From: G963674505 sp964575975
Lineage (GTDB): Bacteria > Desulfobacterota > Desulfobacteria > Desulfobacterales > SKZT01
NCBI GenBank assembly: GCA_964575975.1
Contig: CAZNTU010000006.1
Span: 1 to 64,000, forward strand
Reading direction: 5' to 3'
Length of the DNA: 64,000 nt
Positions 34,225 to 42,520 of this stretch are shown in pieces (position 1 is the stretch's first letter; every line of letters begins with the position of its first letter). A program made the position numbers and the translations under genes. The notes below the pieces were generated by a model that made no database searches, was not told where the DNA came from, and was given only the letters and a program-made list of their open reading frames with translations.

Positions 34225-34824
34225 ATGAAAAAACAGAGTTCGAGTTCCCACATGACGAAACAAACGGCGGCGATCCTGGCTTTTGCGACCTTCGTGGTCG
34301 GCTTTCTTGGAGGAGTGGTTTTCACCGTCTTCAAAATGCCGTCGCATACGATTACGGCGCCGCAGCCAGTCCAAGACGACCAGACCGCAAGCAAGGCCCA
34401 AATGGCGAAAGCCTTGGAAGCGGAGGTCGCGACCGACCCGAAAAATGTCCAGGCTTGGATACAATTGGGGCATGTTTACTTCGATTCCGGCCAGCACGCG
34501 AAGGCGATCGACGCATACGAGAAAGCGCTGGCGCTAAAACCCGGCAACGCGGACGTCCTGACCGACCTCGGGGTGATGTACCGGAGAAACGGTCGGCCGG
34601 AGAAGGCAATAGAATCCTTCGACCGCGCCATCGCCGCGAATCCCGAACACCAGACGGCGCTTTTCAACAAGGGAATTGTCCTGTTGCACGATCTGGACGA
34701 CCAAGAGGGGGCTATACGTTCCTGGGAGAGGCTTCTGGAGATCAACCCGCTGGCCATGGCCGGAAACGGCCAATCGGTGGACGAGCTGGTTACCCATTAC
34801 AAAAAGCACGTGAAAAATCGTTAA
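34225..34824 (+). CDS. Membrane-anchored TPR protein
   Basis: A 199-residue protein with one N-terminal membrane segment (about residues 14-33) and three or so TPR repeats between 60 and 180 (VQAWIQLGHVYFDSGQHAKA, VLTDLGVMYRRNGRPEKA, ALFNKGIVLLHDLDDQEGA). It is probably a periplasmic scaffold, and similar proteins occur beside cytochrome c maturation or electron-transport genes. GGGATGGAAA lies upstream of ATG 34225. No operon partner is evident. Confidence 0.85.
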   Translation: MKKQSSSSHMTKQTAAILAFATFVVGFLGGVVFTVFKMPSHTITAPQPVQDDQTASKAQMAKALEAEVATDPKNVQAWIQLGHVYFDSGQHAKAIDAYEKALALKPGNADVLTDLGVMYRRNGRPEKAIESFDRAIAANPEHQTALFNKGIVLLHDLDDQEGAIRSWERLLEINPLAMAGNGQSVDELVTHYKKHVKNR

Positions 34825-34836
34825 TGGATAATGGAA

Positions 34837-34897
34837 ATGGATAATTGACGGCGAATGTGATCCACCGCAAACGGCGTAGCAATTGCCAATTATCCAT
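34837..34897. repeat. 11-bp inverted repeat with 39-base spacer
   Basis: ATGGATAATTG at 34837-34847 is perfectly complementary to CAATTATCCAT at 34887-34897. The left arm is also partly duplicated just upstream (ATGGATAATGG at 34824). It lies between the TPR gene and the convergent PilZ gene and covers the PilZ stop codon. It lacks a T run, so it could be a small repeat element or a weak transcript end. Confidence 0.4.
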
Positions 34898-35318
34898 GGT
34901 CAATGTCGCTCGGAGGACCCGCGTCGTTTACGATGGCATTCAGAATTTTTTTCTGTTCTTCCGCGAGATCCACGAATTTCACTCCGACGCCGTCCTTGTC
35001 TCCCCTTACGATGATTCCCTTGAAATTGAAGGATTCTCCGAAACCGGGAAAGGAAAAGGTCATCAGAATCTCTTGTCCCACGCAATAATGGCCGGCGTGT
35101 CGGATGAAGACTCCCGACGTGCTGATATCCCGGACTTCGCTCTTGAATATCCTTTCTTCGGTCGCGAAATATACCGCCATCGCGCAAGTCTTTCGGACGG
35201 CGTTCCTTTCTCTCTTTTGTTTCCCGGACTCGAGTTCGTGCAACAATTCGCGTTTTTGATCTTCGTCAAGTTGCAGAATCAATTCCATCAACCGATCGAC
35301 GATTTCGTTTTTCGACAT
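34890..35318 (-). CDS. PilZ domain protein
   Basis: A 142-residue cytoplasmic protein. The c-di-GMP-binding signatures are intact: RNAVR (R38xxxR42) and DISTSG (64-69), followed by a beta-barrel ending in DGVGVKFVDL. An N-terminal helical segment (1-32) precedes the domain. It is a c-di-GMP receptor, probably acting on motility, adhesion or exopolysaccharide. It is the last gene of a three-gene minus-strand group with the 142-residue hypothetical and the NorD-like gene. Confidence 0.9.
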   Translation of the reverse strand: MSKNEIVDRLMELILQLDEDQKRELLHELESGKQKRERNAVRKTCAMAVYFATEERIFKSEVRDISTSGVFIRHAGHYCVGQEILMTFSFPGFGESFNFKGIIVRGDKDGVGVKFVDLAEEQKKILNAIVNDAGPPSDIDHG

Positions 35319-35350
35319 TTACCACTCCCGATTTCGTTTCCATTCGTTCG

Positions 35351-35779
35351 TTACGAATTTCCGGTTTTTTTCGACAGGTCTTTCACCATGTCGAGAATCG
35401 GAGACTTCAAGACCCTGCTTTTCGGATTGATGGCCTTTTCTCCTCGCCACTCGAACTCCACCGCCTCGTATTTTTCGGGAATTACGTACTGGTTTTGGTT
35501 TCCGTAGACAACGGAGGGGTAATGTTCCACGAAAAGCATCCGGGAGGGATCGATGTTGAATTTTTCCGTGATTTTGGTGGCTATATGGCTGGAGCAGCTT
35601 TTGATGGTCATTTTGCTGTCGGGGACATCGGATACGATGACGATTATCGGCCGCAGCACGGCAACGCTGTCGGAATTTCCTCGCTTAAGGTCGAAAATTT
35701 TCAAACGGCATTTGCCGCTGGCCAGTTTCAGCAATCCCCCCCAGCCGTCCCAAACAAAAATGTCGTCGTATAATTTCAT
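35351..35779 (-). CDS. Conserved hypothetical protein, 142 residues
   Basis: No recognised domain. It begins MKLYDDIFVWDGWGGLLKLASG and has alternating beta-type segments (AVLRPIIVIVSDVP, RMLFVEHYPSVVYG) and a lysine-rich C-terminus. AAGGGA precedes the ATG. It is 49 bases after the NorD-like gene and 32 before the PilZ gene, so all three are probably one transcript. Confidence 0.65.
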   Translation of the reverse strand: MKLYDDIFVWDGWGGLLKLASGKCRLKIFDLKRGNSDSVAVLRPIIVIVSDVPDSKMTIKSCSSHIATKITEKFNIDPSRMLFVEHYPSVVYGNQNQYVIPEKYEAVEFEWRGEKAINPKSRVLKSPILDMVKDLSKKTGNS

Positions 35780-35828
35780 TTATTGTCCCTTTGTTGATGA
35801 CAAGTAGTCTCGATATCGTTTCTGGAAA

Positions 35829-38648
35829 TTAAGACCGAGTCAATGCGCTGTAAATACGAAGAAGCTTGTCCGGCAACTGTCTTACGTCCGAAATGACGCT
35901 GTGCCGCATGTTGCCGTAAAGGTCGTCCAATTTGGAATCCTCGGCGATGTTCACGGTGATCGCCTTGAACGAGATGTATTTCGAAAAGGCTTCGGACGCC
36001 GCTTTCCTGGTGTCCTCTATGGCGTATTCCCGTTTGTAGTCCGCGTCGTTGGGAAAGCCGTCGCCAAGCAAAATCAGAAGGCGCACCAGCGCCTCCGTCT
36101 TTTCCAGCTGCGCGGTGGCGTGGCGGATGGCCGCTCCCATCCTGGTGCTTCTTTGGGGCGACATTGCGTTTATACGCTCCTTCACCGAATCGTTCAAGGG
36201 TTCGTCGAAATCCTTTATCCGCCAATAATCGACTCCCAGGCGGCCCGTGCCCGAAAAACCCGCTATGGCCGACTTGTCGCCCAACACCTCGAGCGCCTCG
36301 CAAAAAAGAACGATCGCCTCCTTTTCCACGTCCAGGACCGTCTGGTTCGATTCGAAAACCAGGTTGGACGTGGATTTGGAAAGGTCGGTGAGAAGAAGGA
36401 CCGCGACATCCCGCTGCTGTTTCATCCTTTTGATGTACAGTCTGTCCGACGGGAGCCAGCCGGCTTTAATATCGACGGCGAAATCGAGCATCGCCCTGTA
36501 GTCGAAATCGTCGCCCTCGGTCCAAGGCCTCAGAATCTTGAGCCCTTCGGGCTTCAGCAGTTCGAACGCGTAACGGATTCCATCGACGAGCCCACGATGA
36601 CGCTCGAGGGTTTTTGCGTAGAAGCTTCCCTCCTTTTCTTTCACGCGCCTGTCCAGGATCCTCACGTGGTCGTTGATGTAGTCTCCCAGGTGGCAATCCC
36701 ACTCCTTGTACCTGAAAACGGCGCCGTCGATCTCCTCGGCGGGCGTGTCCGAACCTCCTCTTTCACCAAGGATTCCTTCCAGGTCCAAGTCCGAAAAATC
36801 GACCCGGGCATTCGCGTCGGCGGTCTCCCCCGGCTCCTCGCTCGCGTGGAGAACGACGTCGTCGAGGTCTGCCCGGGAAAGGCGTCCCGCGTTCTCCATC
36901 AATTTTTTCCGGATGTCCGATTTGAAGACCTTCACGCCCCGGACGCGCAACCCGGCTTTGACCTTCTTCGCCATATCGTCGTACCGGCCGAAAACCCCGA
37001 AATAGAATTCGGGCCGGATTTTTCGGTCGAACGGGGCCTTGAACGGCGCGTACGCGACCGGACTTGCTCCGTCCACGCCACCGAGACGATCGATCCCGCT
37101 GTTTTTGGATTCGAAGCATTCCTCGAAGTCCGCGTAAAATCGAGCAACGAGCAGAGCGGATGCTTCAGCGACCGGTTTTTCCGAAATCGTTTTTTCGAAC
37201 TTTCCGGCGGCTTCGTCGATCAAGTCCGCCCATTTTCCGGCCGCTTCCCTCCCGGAATCGACACCGGCCGCTATTTTCGAGTAAAGGCAGAATACCGGAT
37301 GAACCGCGTCGCTCTCCCTAAATATCCGGTCGATCTCCGACTTGACCGCCGGGTATGCTCGTCTGACCATCCCAGGATATTTTTCCTCCATCAGGAACCG
37401 GATTCTTCCGTGTTCGAACACCGTGAACAAGTCCGAGGCAAGTCGCTTTTCCGGAAACGTCGCGAAAAAACACTCCAAGTCCCGTCCCGCATATTCCTCG
37501 TCAGCGTCTTGCCGGACGCGTAGACCACTGTCCAGTTTCTCCATGTCGAAATCGAACGTTCCGAATTCGTATAGTCCCGTCTCCAGCCGGGCCAGGCACT
37601 TGTACAGAAACAGGTTTTCCTCCGGCGTATCGAAAATCCCCACCTGATCCGGAAGATAAATGAAGCGCCCGTCGGAGGCGACGCAAAGCTCGTTGTCGAT
37701 CCGTTCCGGAAGTTTTTTCGGGGCTTCGGAAACGGGCTTGGCCGAAAGCGGCATGCCGGTCCGGGCGCGGAGGTATCGGTCCAGCCGGAATCTCGCTTGG
37801 GAAAATGGAACGTCAACCTGCATTCTCCGAAACGTTTCCCGCCCCAGGCCGGATCGCAGGGACAAAAAACCGGCCGCCGATTTTTGCGAACGTTCCAGTT
37901 TTTCCAATCCCTTCGAGACGAAGTCGTCGAGCGCTTTTTTCGGCAAAAGCTTCAACCCGTTCTCGATCCCCTCCAGGAACGGTTCCGCCAGCAGAATTTC
38001 GGTCCGAACCACCCTTGCCAGAATGGGTATCGTCCACAGGCTTCGGCCGGACGCGAAGTACCGGACCGCCTTGGGAAGCATATGCATCAGATGGAGACAC
38101 TGGTTATAGGTGACGTCTTGGGAGAAAGTGTCGGACACGAGATCCAGGTACGCCTCCGCCGCCGTCATTTCCCCGGCCTCCAGCAATTCCGGCAGGGGCT
38201 CCAACGTGCTTCTCATGACATAGGTGCCTTTGGATTCCATGATTCGGACGGCGGACAGGAACTTTTCCAGGAGACGCTTTCCCCCGGCTACCAGGACCGG
38301 CGGAAGGTGCGTCGCCATTAGAAGGCCGATGGTCGGTCCTTTCCTGGAAAAGTCCGCCAGAAGGTCGCGGAAGGTTTCGGCCTCGGCGCTTTTCCCCTCG
38401 CCCAGAATGTCGGCAAAGCCAGTGGCTATGGCGTACCCGAACGAAATTTCCTGGGCCATTCCCTGAAAGGATTCCTCCACGAGCATTCCAAGCTCTTCCG
38501 CCGACTGCCTTTTTCCTTTCTTCGCCAGCTTGGCCGCAACTTGCTTCGCCAGCGCCGGATCGGCGATGTACAATGATTCCAGCGATTTTTCCCGGACTTC
38601 GTTCAAAATGTATTGCCGTTCAAAAAGTTTTTCGTGTACATAAAACAA
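35829..38648 (-). CDS. NorD/CbbO-like VWA-domain protein
   Basis: A 939-residue protein whose C-terminal 220 or so residues form a von Willebrand A domain. The MIDAS is DLSKSTS, with a GAAIRHA segment and GDGFPND. The long N-terminal part is helical and fits the NorD/CbbO family, which works with a MoxR-type AAA ATPase (NorQ/CbbQ) to remodel or load metal into an enzyme. No norQ or enzyme partner is in the window, so the name NorD should not be read as nitric oxide metabolism. The start is taken as TTG 38648, with AGGG upstream; an alternative start is possible. Confidence 0.8.
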   Translation of the reverse strand: MFYVHEKLFERQYILNEVREKSLESLYIADPALAKQVAAKLAKKGKRQSAEELGMLVEESFQGMAQEISFGYAIATGFADILGEGKSAEAETFRDLLADFSRKGPTIGLLMATHLPPVLVAGGKRLLEKFLSAVRIMESKGTYVMRSTLEPLPELLEAGEMTAAEAYLDLVSDTFSQDVTYNQCLHLMHMLPKAVRYFASGRSLWTIPILARVVRTEILLAEPFLEGIENGLKLLPKKALDDFVSKGLEKLERSQKSAAGFLSLRSGLGRETFRRMQVDVPFSQARFRLDRYLRARTGMPLSAKPVSEAPKKLPERIDNELCVASDGRFIYLPDQVGIFDTPEENLFLYKCLARLETGLYEFGTFDFDMEKLDSGLRVRQDADEEYAGRDLECFFATFPEKRLASDLFTVFEHGRIRFLMEEKYPGMVRRAYPAVKSEIDRIFRESDAVHPVFCLYSKIAAGVDSGREAAGKWADLIDEAAGKFEKTISEKPVAEASALLVARFYADFEECFESKNSGIDRLGGVDGASPVAYAPFKAPFDRKIRPEFYFGVFGRYDDMAKKVKAGLRVRGVKVFKSDIRKKLMENAGRLSRADLDDVVLHASEEPGETADANARVDFSDLDLEGILGERGGSDTPAEEIDGAVFRYKEWDCHLGDYINDHVRILDRRVKEKEGSFYAKTLERHRGLVDGIRYAFELLKPEGLKILRPWTEGDDFDYRAMLDFAVDIKAGWLPSDRLYIKRMKQQRDVAVLLLTDLSKSTSNLVFESNQTVLDVEKEAIVLFCEALEVLGDKSAIAGFSGTGRLGVDYWRIKDFDEPLNDSVKERINAMSPQRSTRMGAAIRHATAQLEKTEALVRLLILLGDGFPNDADYKREYAIEDTRKAASEAFSKYISFKAITVNIAEDSKLDDLYGNMRHSVISDVRQLPDKLLRIYSALTRS

Positions 38649-38814
38649 TATCGTATACCCTATTTGGATTACCTTTAGTTGACTTTCATGTCAACATCCG
38701 CAACGTTTCGAAAGGTCGAAAGATTGTCCTTGACCGCGTTCTCCGTTTGTGAAAAGTCTGGTTATGGAACATATCTCGCTTGACCTTTGAACGCCTATCC
38801 GAAAGGAGCTTGCA

Positions 38815-39747
38815 TTGAAAATCGGAATCATCGGAGCGGGGGCCATGGGATCGCTGTTCGGAGCCATGTTGTCGAAGGTTTCCGAGGTTTACCTGGTCGA
38901 TATCGACAAGGAACACGTGGAGGCGATTCGAAACAAGGGTTTGGTCGTCCGAAACATCGACGGCACGAAAAGCTCCCACGATCTTTTCGTGACGACCCGA
39001 TACGAGGAACTTCCGTGCAAAGTGGACCTCGCGATCGTTTTCACCAAATCCTATCATACGCGAGACGCCGCGGAAACGGCCCTGGTGGTGCTGGAACCGT
39101 CTGGAGTCGCGTTGACAATGCAAAACGGGGTGGGAAATCTCGAAATCCTCCGGGACGTTTTGGGCGAAGAACACGCGGTCGCGGGGGTGACTTCCCACGG
39201 GGGCGATTTTATCGGGCCGGGCAAGGTCCGGCACGCGGGAAAAGGTTCCACGCATATCGCCGGCCTGGCATGCAAGGGGAAGCTCCTGGAGGATGTTGTT
39301 CGGACGTTCAATGCGGCGGGTATCGAGACGGGTCTTTCCGACGACGTGGAAAGCCTGATTTGGGGCAAACTGATCGTGAACGTCGGAATAAACGCCCTGA
39401 CCGCCATTTTCAGGGTGAAAAACGGCGTGATAGGCAAGGTTCCCGAATGCGTCGGGATCATGCGCCGGGCGGTGTCCGAAGCTGTCCAAGTAGCCGCCGC
39501 CCAGGGAGTGAGACTTCCTTACGAAGATCCTTATGCCCAGGTGATGAAAGTGTGCGAGGCAACCGCCGCGAACCGGGCCAGCATGCTCCAGGACGTCTTG
39601 AAAGGCGCCCGGACCGAAATCGGCGCTATCAATGGGGCAATAGCGAGAAAGGGAGAGGCGCTGGGGATAGACACGCCCGTAAACCTGTTGTTGACGCAAA
39701 TCGTGGTGGCCTTGGAGGCGACCGCCGGATACAGAATCGACAAATAA
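38815..39747 (+). CDS. panE: 2-dehydropantoate 2-reductase (ketopantoate reductase)
   Basis: A 310-residue NADPH-dependent enzyme reducing ketopantoate to pantoate in pantothenate/CoA synthesis. The N-terminal GIIGAGAMGSLFGAML is the dinucleotide site. VFTKSYHTRDA, TMQNGVGNLEIL and the catalytic lysine region WGKLIVNVGINALTA are conserved. The TTG start at 38815 has AAAGGAG 7 bases upstream. panB follows 46 bases later and the acetyl-CoA synthetase after that, forming a CoA-related cluster. Confidence 0.93.
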   Translation: MKIGIIGAGAMGSLFGAMLSKVSEVYLVDIDKEHVEAIRNKGLVVRNIDGTKSSHDLFVTTRYEELPCKVDLAIVFTKSYHTRDAAETALVVLEPSGVALTMQNGVGNLEILRDVLGEEHAVAGVTSHGGDFIGPGKVRHAGKGSTHIAGLACKGKLLEDVVRTFNAAGIETGLSDDVESLIWGKLIVNVGINALTAIFRVKNGVIGKVPECVGIMRRAVSEAVQVAAAQGVRLPYEDPYAQVMKVCEATAANRASMLQDVLKGARTEIGAINGAIARKGEALGIDTPVNLLLTQIVVALEATAGYRIDK

Positions 39748-39793
39748 AAGCCAATAGTCGCATTTAACAACCCATCTCACAAAGGAGAACGCA

Positions 39794-40639
39794 ATGGCCA
39801 AGATGACCGTCCCGGCAATAAAGGCAAGGAAAAACAGCGGAACACCGATAACGGAGTTGACGGCCTACGATTACCCGTGGGCTCTTCTCGTGGACCAGGC
39901 GGGAATCGACGTCGTTCTCGTGGGGGACTCGCTTGGAATGGTGGTATTGGGGTACACGGACACGGTTTCGGTCACCATGGACGAGATGGTGCATCACGTG
40001 AAGGCAGTTTCGAGGACGGTCAAGCACGCCCTGGTGATCGGGGACATGCCGTTCGGCTCCTATAACGTATCCATCCCCGAGGCCGTTGCCAACGCCAACC
40101 GCATGATGAAGGAGGGACGGGCCGACTGCGTCAAGCTGGAAGGCGGAGTCAACATGGCACCCACGGTGGAGGCCATCGTGAAGGCGGGAATTCCGGTGCA
40201 GGGCCACATCGGACTCACCCCCCAGACCGCGTCGGCGCTGGGCGGATTCAAGGTCCAGGGAAAAAGCGCCATTGCCGCCCGTGCTCTTCTGAACGACGCC
40301 AGGGCTCTGGAGGTGGCCGGATGCTTCTCCATTGTCCTGGAGGCGGTTCCGTCGCCCATCGCGAAAATCATCACGGAATCCATATCCATCCCGACCATCG
40401 GCATCGGCGCGGGAGTCGATTGCGACGGACAGGTCTTGGTAACCTACGACATGGTGGGACTCTTCGACCGATTCACCCCCAAATTCGTCAAGCAGTACGC
40501 GAAGATAAGCGAAACCATTGCGGAGATCATCGCCCAATACAAAACCGAAGTGACCGAAAGAAAATTTCCCGACGAAAAGCACGGTTTCTCCATGAGCGCC
40601 GAAGAGTTCGAAAAAATGATGGAGGAGCTGAAAAAGTAG
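39794..40639 (+). CDS. panB: 3-methyl-2-oxobutanoate hydroxymethyltransferase
   Basis: A 281-residue enzyme that adds a hydroxymethyl group from methylene-tetrahydrofolate to ketoisovalerate, giving ketopantoate. LTAYDYPWALLVDQAGIDVVLVGDSLGMV, KLEGG, GHIGLTPQ and the catalytic glutamate region VLEAVP are typical, as is the length. AAGGAG precedes the ATG. It works directly before PanE, encoded 46 bases upstream. Confidence 0.97.
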   Translation: MAKMTVPAIKARKNSGTPITELTAYDYPWALLVDQAGIDVVLVGDSLGMVVLGYTDTVSVTMDEMVHHVKAVSRTVKHALVIGDMPFGSYNVSIPEAVANANRMMKEGRADCVKLEGGVNMAPTVEAIVKAGIPVQGHIGLTPQTASALGGFKVQGKSAIAARALLNDARALEVAGCFSIVLEAVPSPIAKIITESISIPTIGIGAGVDCDGQVLVTYDMVGLFDRFTPKFVKQYAKISETIAEIIAQYKTEVTERKFPDEKHGFSMSAEEFEKMMEELKK

Positions 40640-40708
40640 TTTGCGGGGTCGAAACCCGGACCCAAGCCGCGCAGGTCCAAAAATTTCAACTTTAAGCCGT
40701 CGTCTGCG

Positions 40709-42451
40709 ATGAAGAATAAAGTTTCAGAAAAAAAAAGGGGGCGACCGGTATCGCCTTCCAATCTGTCGGGTTGCCAAAAGCGATACGGGAGATTTTCGTG
40801 GGAGGATATCCGCAAAGAAATCGATGACGGACTTTCGGGAGGCGTCGGACTGAACATCGCCCATGTCGCGGTTGATCGGCACGCGACCGGTAAAAACAAG
40901 GATCGCGCGGCGATTCGGTGGGTGGGACCCGAGGGGGTCGCGACCGACGTATCGTATGCGTCCCTGAAGGAGAAGACGTCGAAATTCGCCAATGTGTTGA
41001 AAATGCTGGGGGTGAAAAGGGGCGACAGGGTCTTCGTGCAGTCGGAGAGAATCCCGGAGCTTTACATTTCCGCTCTCGGGTCGCTCAAATACGGGGCGGT
41101 GTTTTGTCCTCTGTTTCCAGCTTTCGGACCCGACCTCGTTTTTCAGCGGCTTCGAAAGGGAGGCGAGGGGATACTCGTCACATCGAAAAAACTTTACACG
41201 AGCCGAGTCGAACCCGACCGCGGAAAATTGCCTGGTTTGAAACACGTTGTTCTGACGGACGCCGATGAAAACGTCTCGGAAAGCGTCTGGTCGTTTTCGG
41301 AATTGATGAAAGGGGCGGAACGCAGGTTCGACATTCCCTTCACAAGCCCGGAGGACATGGCCCTGCTGCACTTTACCAGCGGCACTACCGGCATGCCCAA
41401 GGCTGCCGTCCATGTCCACGAGGCCGTGCTGGTCCATTACATGACTGGCAAGTTCGTTTTGGATCTGCATCCAGAGGACGTTTTCTGGTGTACGGCGGAT
41501 CCCGGCTGGGTGACCGGGACATCCTACGGGATCGTATCGCCTCTGACTTTAGGCTCGACGAACCTCGTGGATTCCGGCGGTTTCGATCCATCCCGATGGC
41601 TTTCGATCATAGAGAAGAATGGCGTGACGGTTCTTTATACGGCGCCGACGGCGATCCGTCGCCTGATGCGTTTCGAGGCCGGTTTTTTCGAAAACTATGA
41701 TTTGAGCGGGCTTCGAGCTGTCTTCAGCGTGGGCGAGCCGCTGAACCCCGACGCAGTTGCGTGGGGGGAGAAAACGCTGGGAATTCCAATCCGCGACACT
41801 TGGTGGCAAACGGAGACCGGAGGAATCATGATCGCCAATTATCTCGGCATGGACATCAAGTCGGGGGCGATGGGGAAACCGGTTCCGGGGGTGCGCGCGG
41901 CGGTCGTACGAAGAACCGGAAGCGGCGAAGTCGAGACCGTGGCGGAACCGAATCGGGAAGGCGAATTGGCCCTGAAAACCGGGTGGCCCTCGATGTTCAG
42001 GGGGTATTTGGGCGAACCCGAACGCTATGCCAAATGCTTCGCCGGCGACTGGTATCTCACGGGCGACCTGGCCTTCCGCGACCAGGACGGTTTCTTCCGG
42101 TTCGTGGGACGAAACGACGACATCATCAAGACGGCGGGGCACATGGTGGGACCGTTCGAGGTGGAGTCCGTTCTGAACGCCCATCCCGCCGTGGCCGAAT
42201 CCGCAGTCGTGGGCAAGCCCGACCCCATGATCGGAGAAATCGTAAAAGCCTTCGTTTGCATCTCCCCCCGGTTCGCCCCGGACGAAAACCTGCGTCTGGA
42301 ACTTCTGGGATTCGCCAGAAAACGTTTAGGAACGGCCGCCGCCCCCCGAGAGATCGAATTCGTCGCCGAGCTGCCCAAAAACCACGCGGGGAAAATTCTG
42401 CGGAAAAACCTCAAGGCGTCTCCCCGCTTGCAGGATTCGACCATTGATTAA
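40709..42451 (+). CDS. acs: AMP-forming acetyl-CoA synthetase
   Basis: A 580-residue adenylating enzyme converting acetate (or propionate), ATP and CoA to acyl-CoA. The AMP-binding motif LHFTSGTTGMPKAAVH, DTWWQTETGG, YLTGDLAFRD and RNDDIIKTAGHMVGPFEVE are visible. The catalytic lysine near residue 562 lies in LPKNHAGKILR, which fits the PX4GK motif recognised by Pat-type acetyltransferases. It is shorter than the usual 650-residue Acs and so belongs to the compact AcsA type. The Pat-like GNAT fusion follows 69 bases downstream, and a sirtuin and an AcuC-like deacetylase are encoded in the window, so reversible acetylation control is likely. Confidence 0.9.
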   Translation: MKNKVSEKKRGRPVSPSNLSGCQKRYGRFSWEDIRKEIDDGLSGGVGLNIAHVAVDRHATGKNKDRAAIRWVGPEGVATDVSYASLKEKTSKFANVLKMLGVKRGDRVFVQSERIPELYISALGSLKYGAVFCPLFPAFGPDLVFQRLRKGGEGILVTSKKLYTSRVEPDRGKLPGLKHVVLTDADENVSESVWSFSELMKGAERRFDIPFTSPEDMALLHFTSGTTGMPKAAVHVHEAVLVHYMTGKFVLDLHPEDVFWCTADPGWVTGTSYGIVSPLTLGSTNLVDSGGFDPSRWLSIIEKNGVTVLYTAPTAIRRLMRFEAGFFENYDLSGLRAVFSVGEPLNPDAVAWGEKTLGIPIRDTWWQTETGGIMIANYLGMDIKSGAMGKPVPGVRAAVVRRTGSGEVETVAEPNREGELALKTGWPSMFRGYLGEPERYAKCFAGDWYLTGDLAFRDQDGFFRFVGRNDDIIKTAGHMVGPFEVESVLNAHPAVAESAVVGKPDPMIGEIVKAFVCISPRFAPDENLRLELLGFARKRLGTAAAPREIEFVAELPKNHAGKILRKNLKASPRLQDSTID

Positions 42452-42520
42452 CCCATCCGATTGGCATAATATTCCTCGAAAAGTTTTCATTAAAAACAAA
42501 TCCAATCCGGGAGGAAACCC

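Noticed and set aside
35829..38648. Nitric oxide reductase locus
   Set aside because: Only the NorD-like VWA protein is present; no norB, norC or norQ is in the window.
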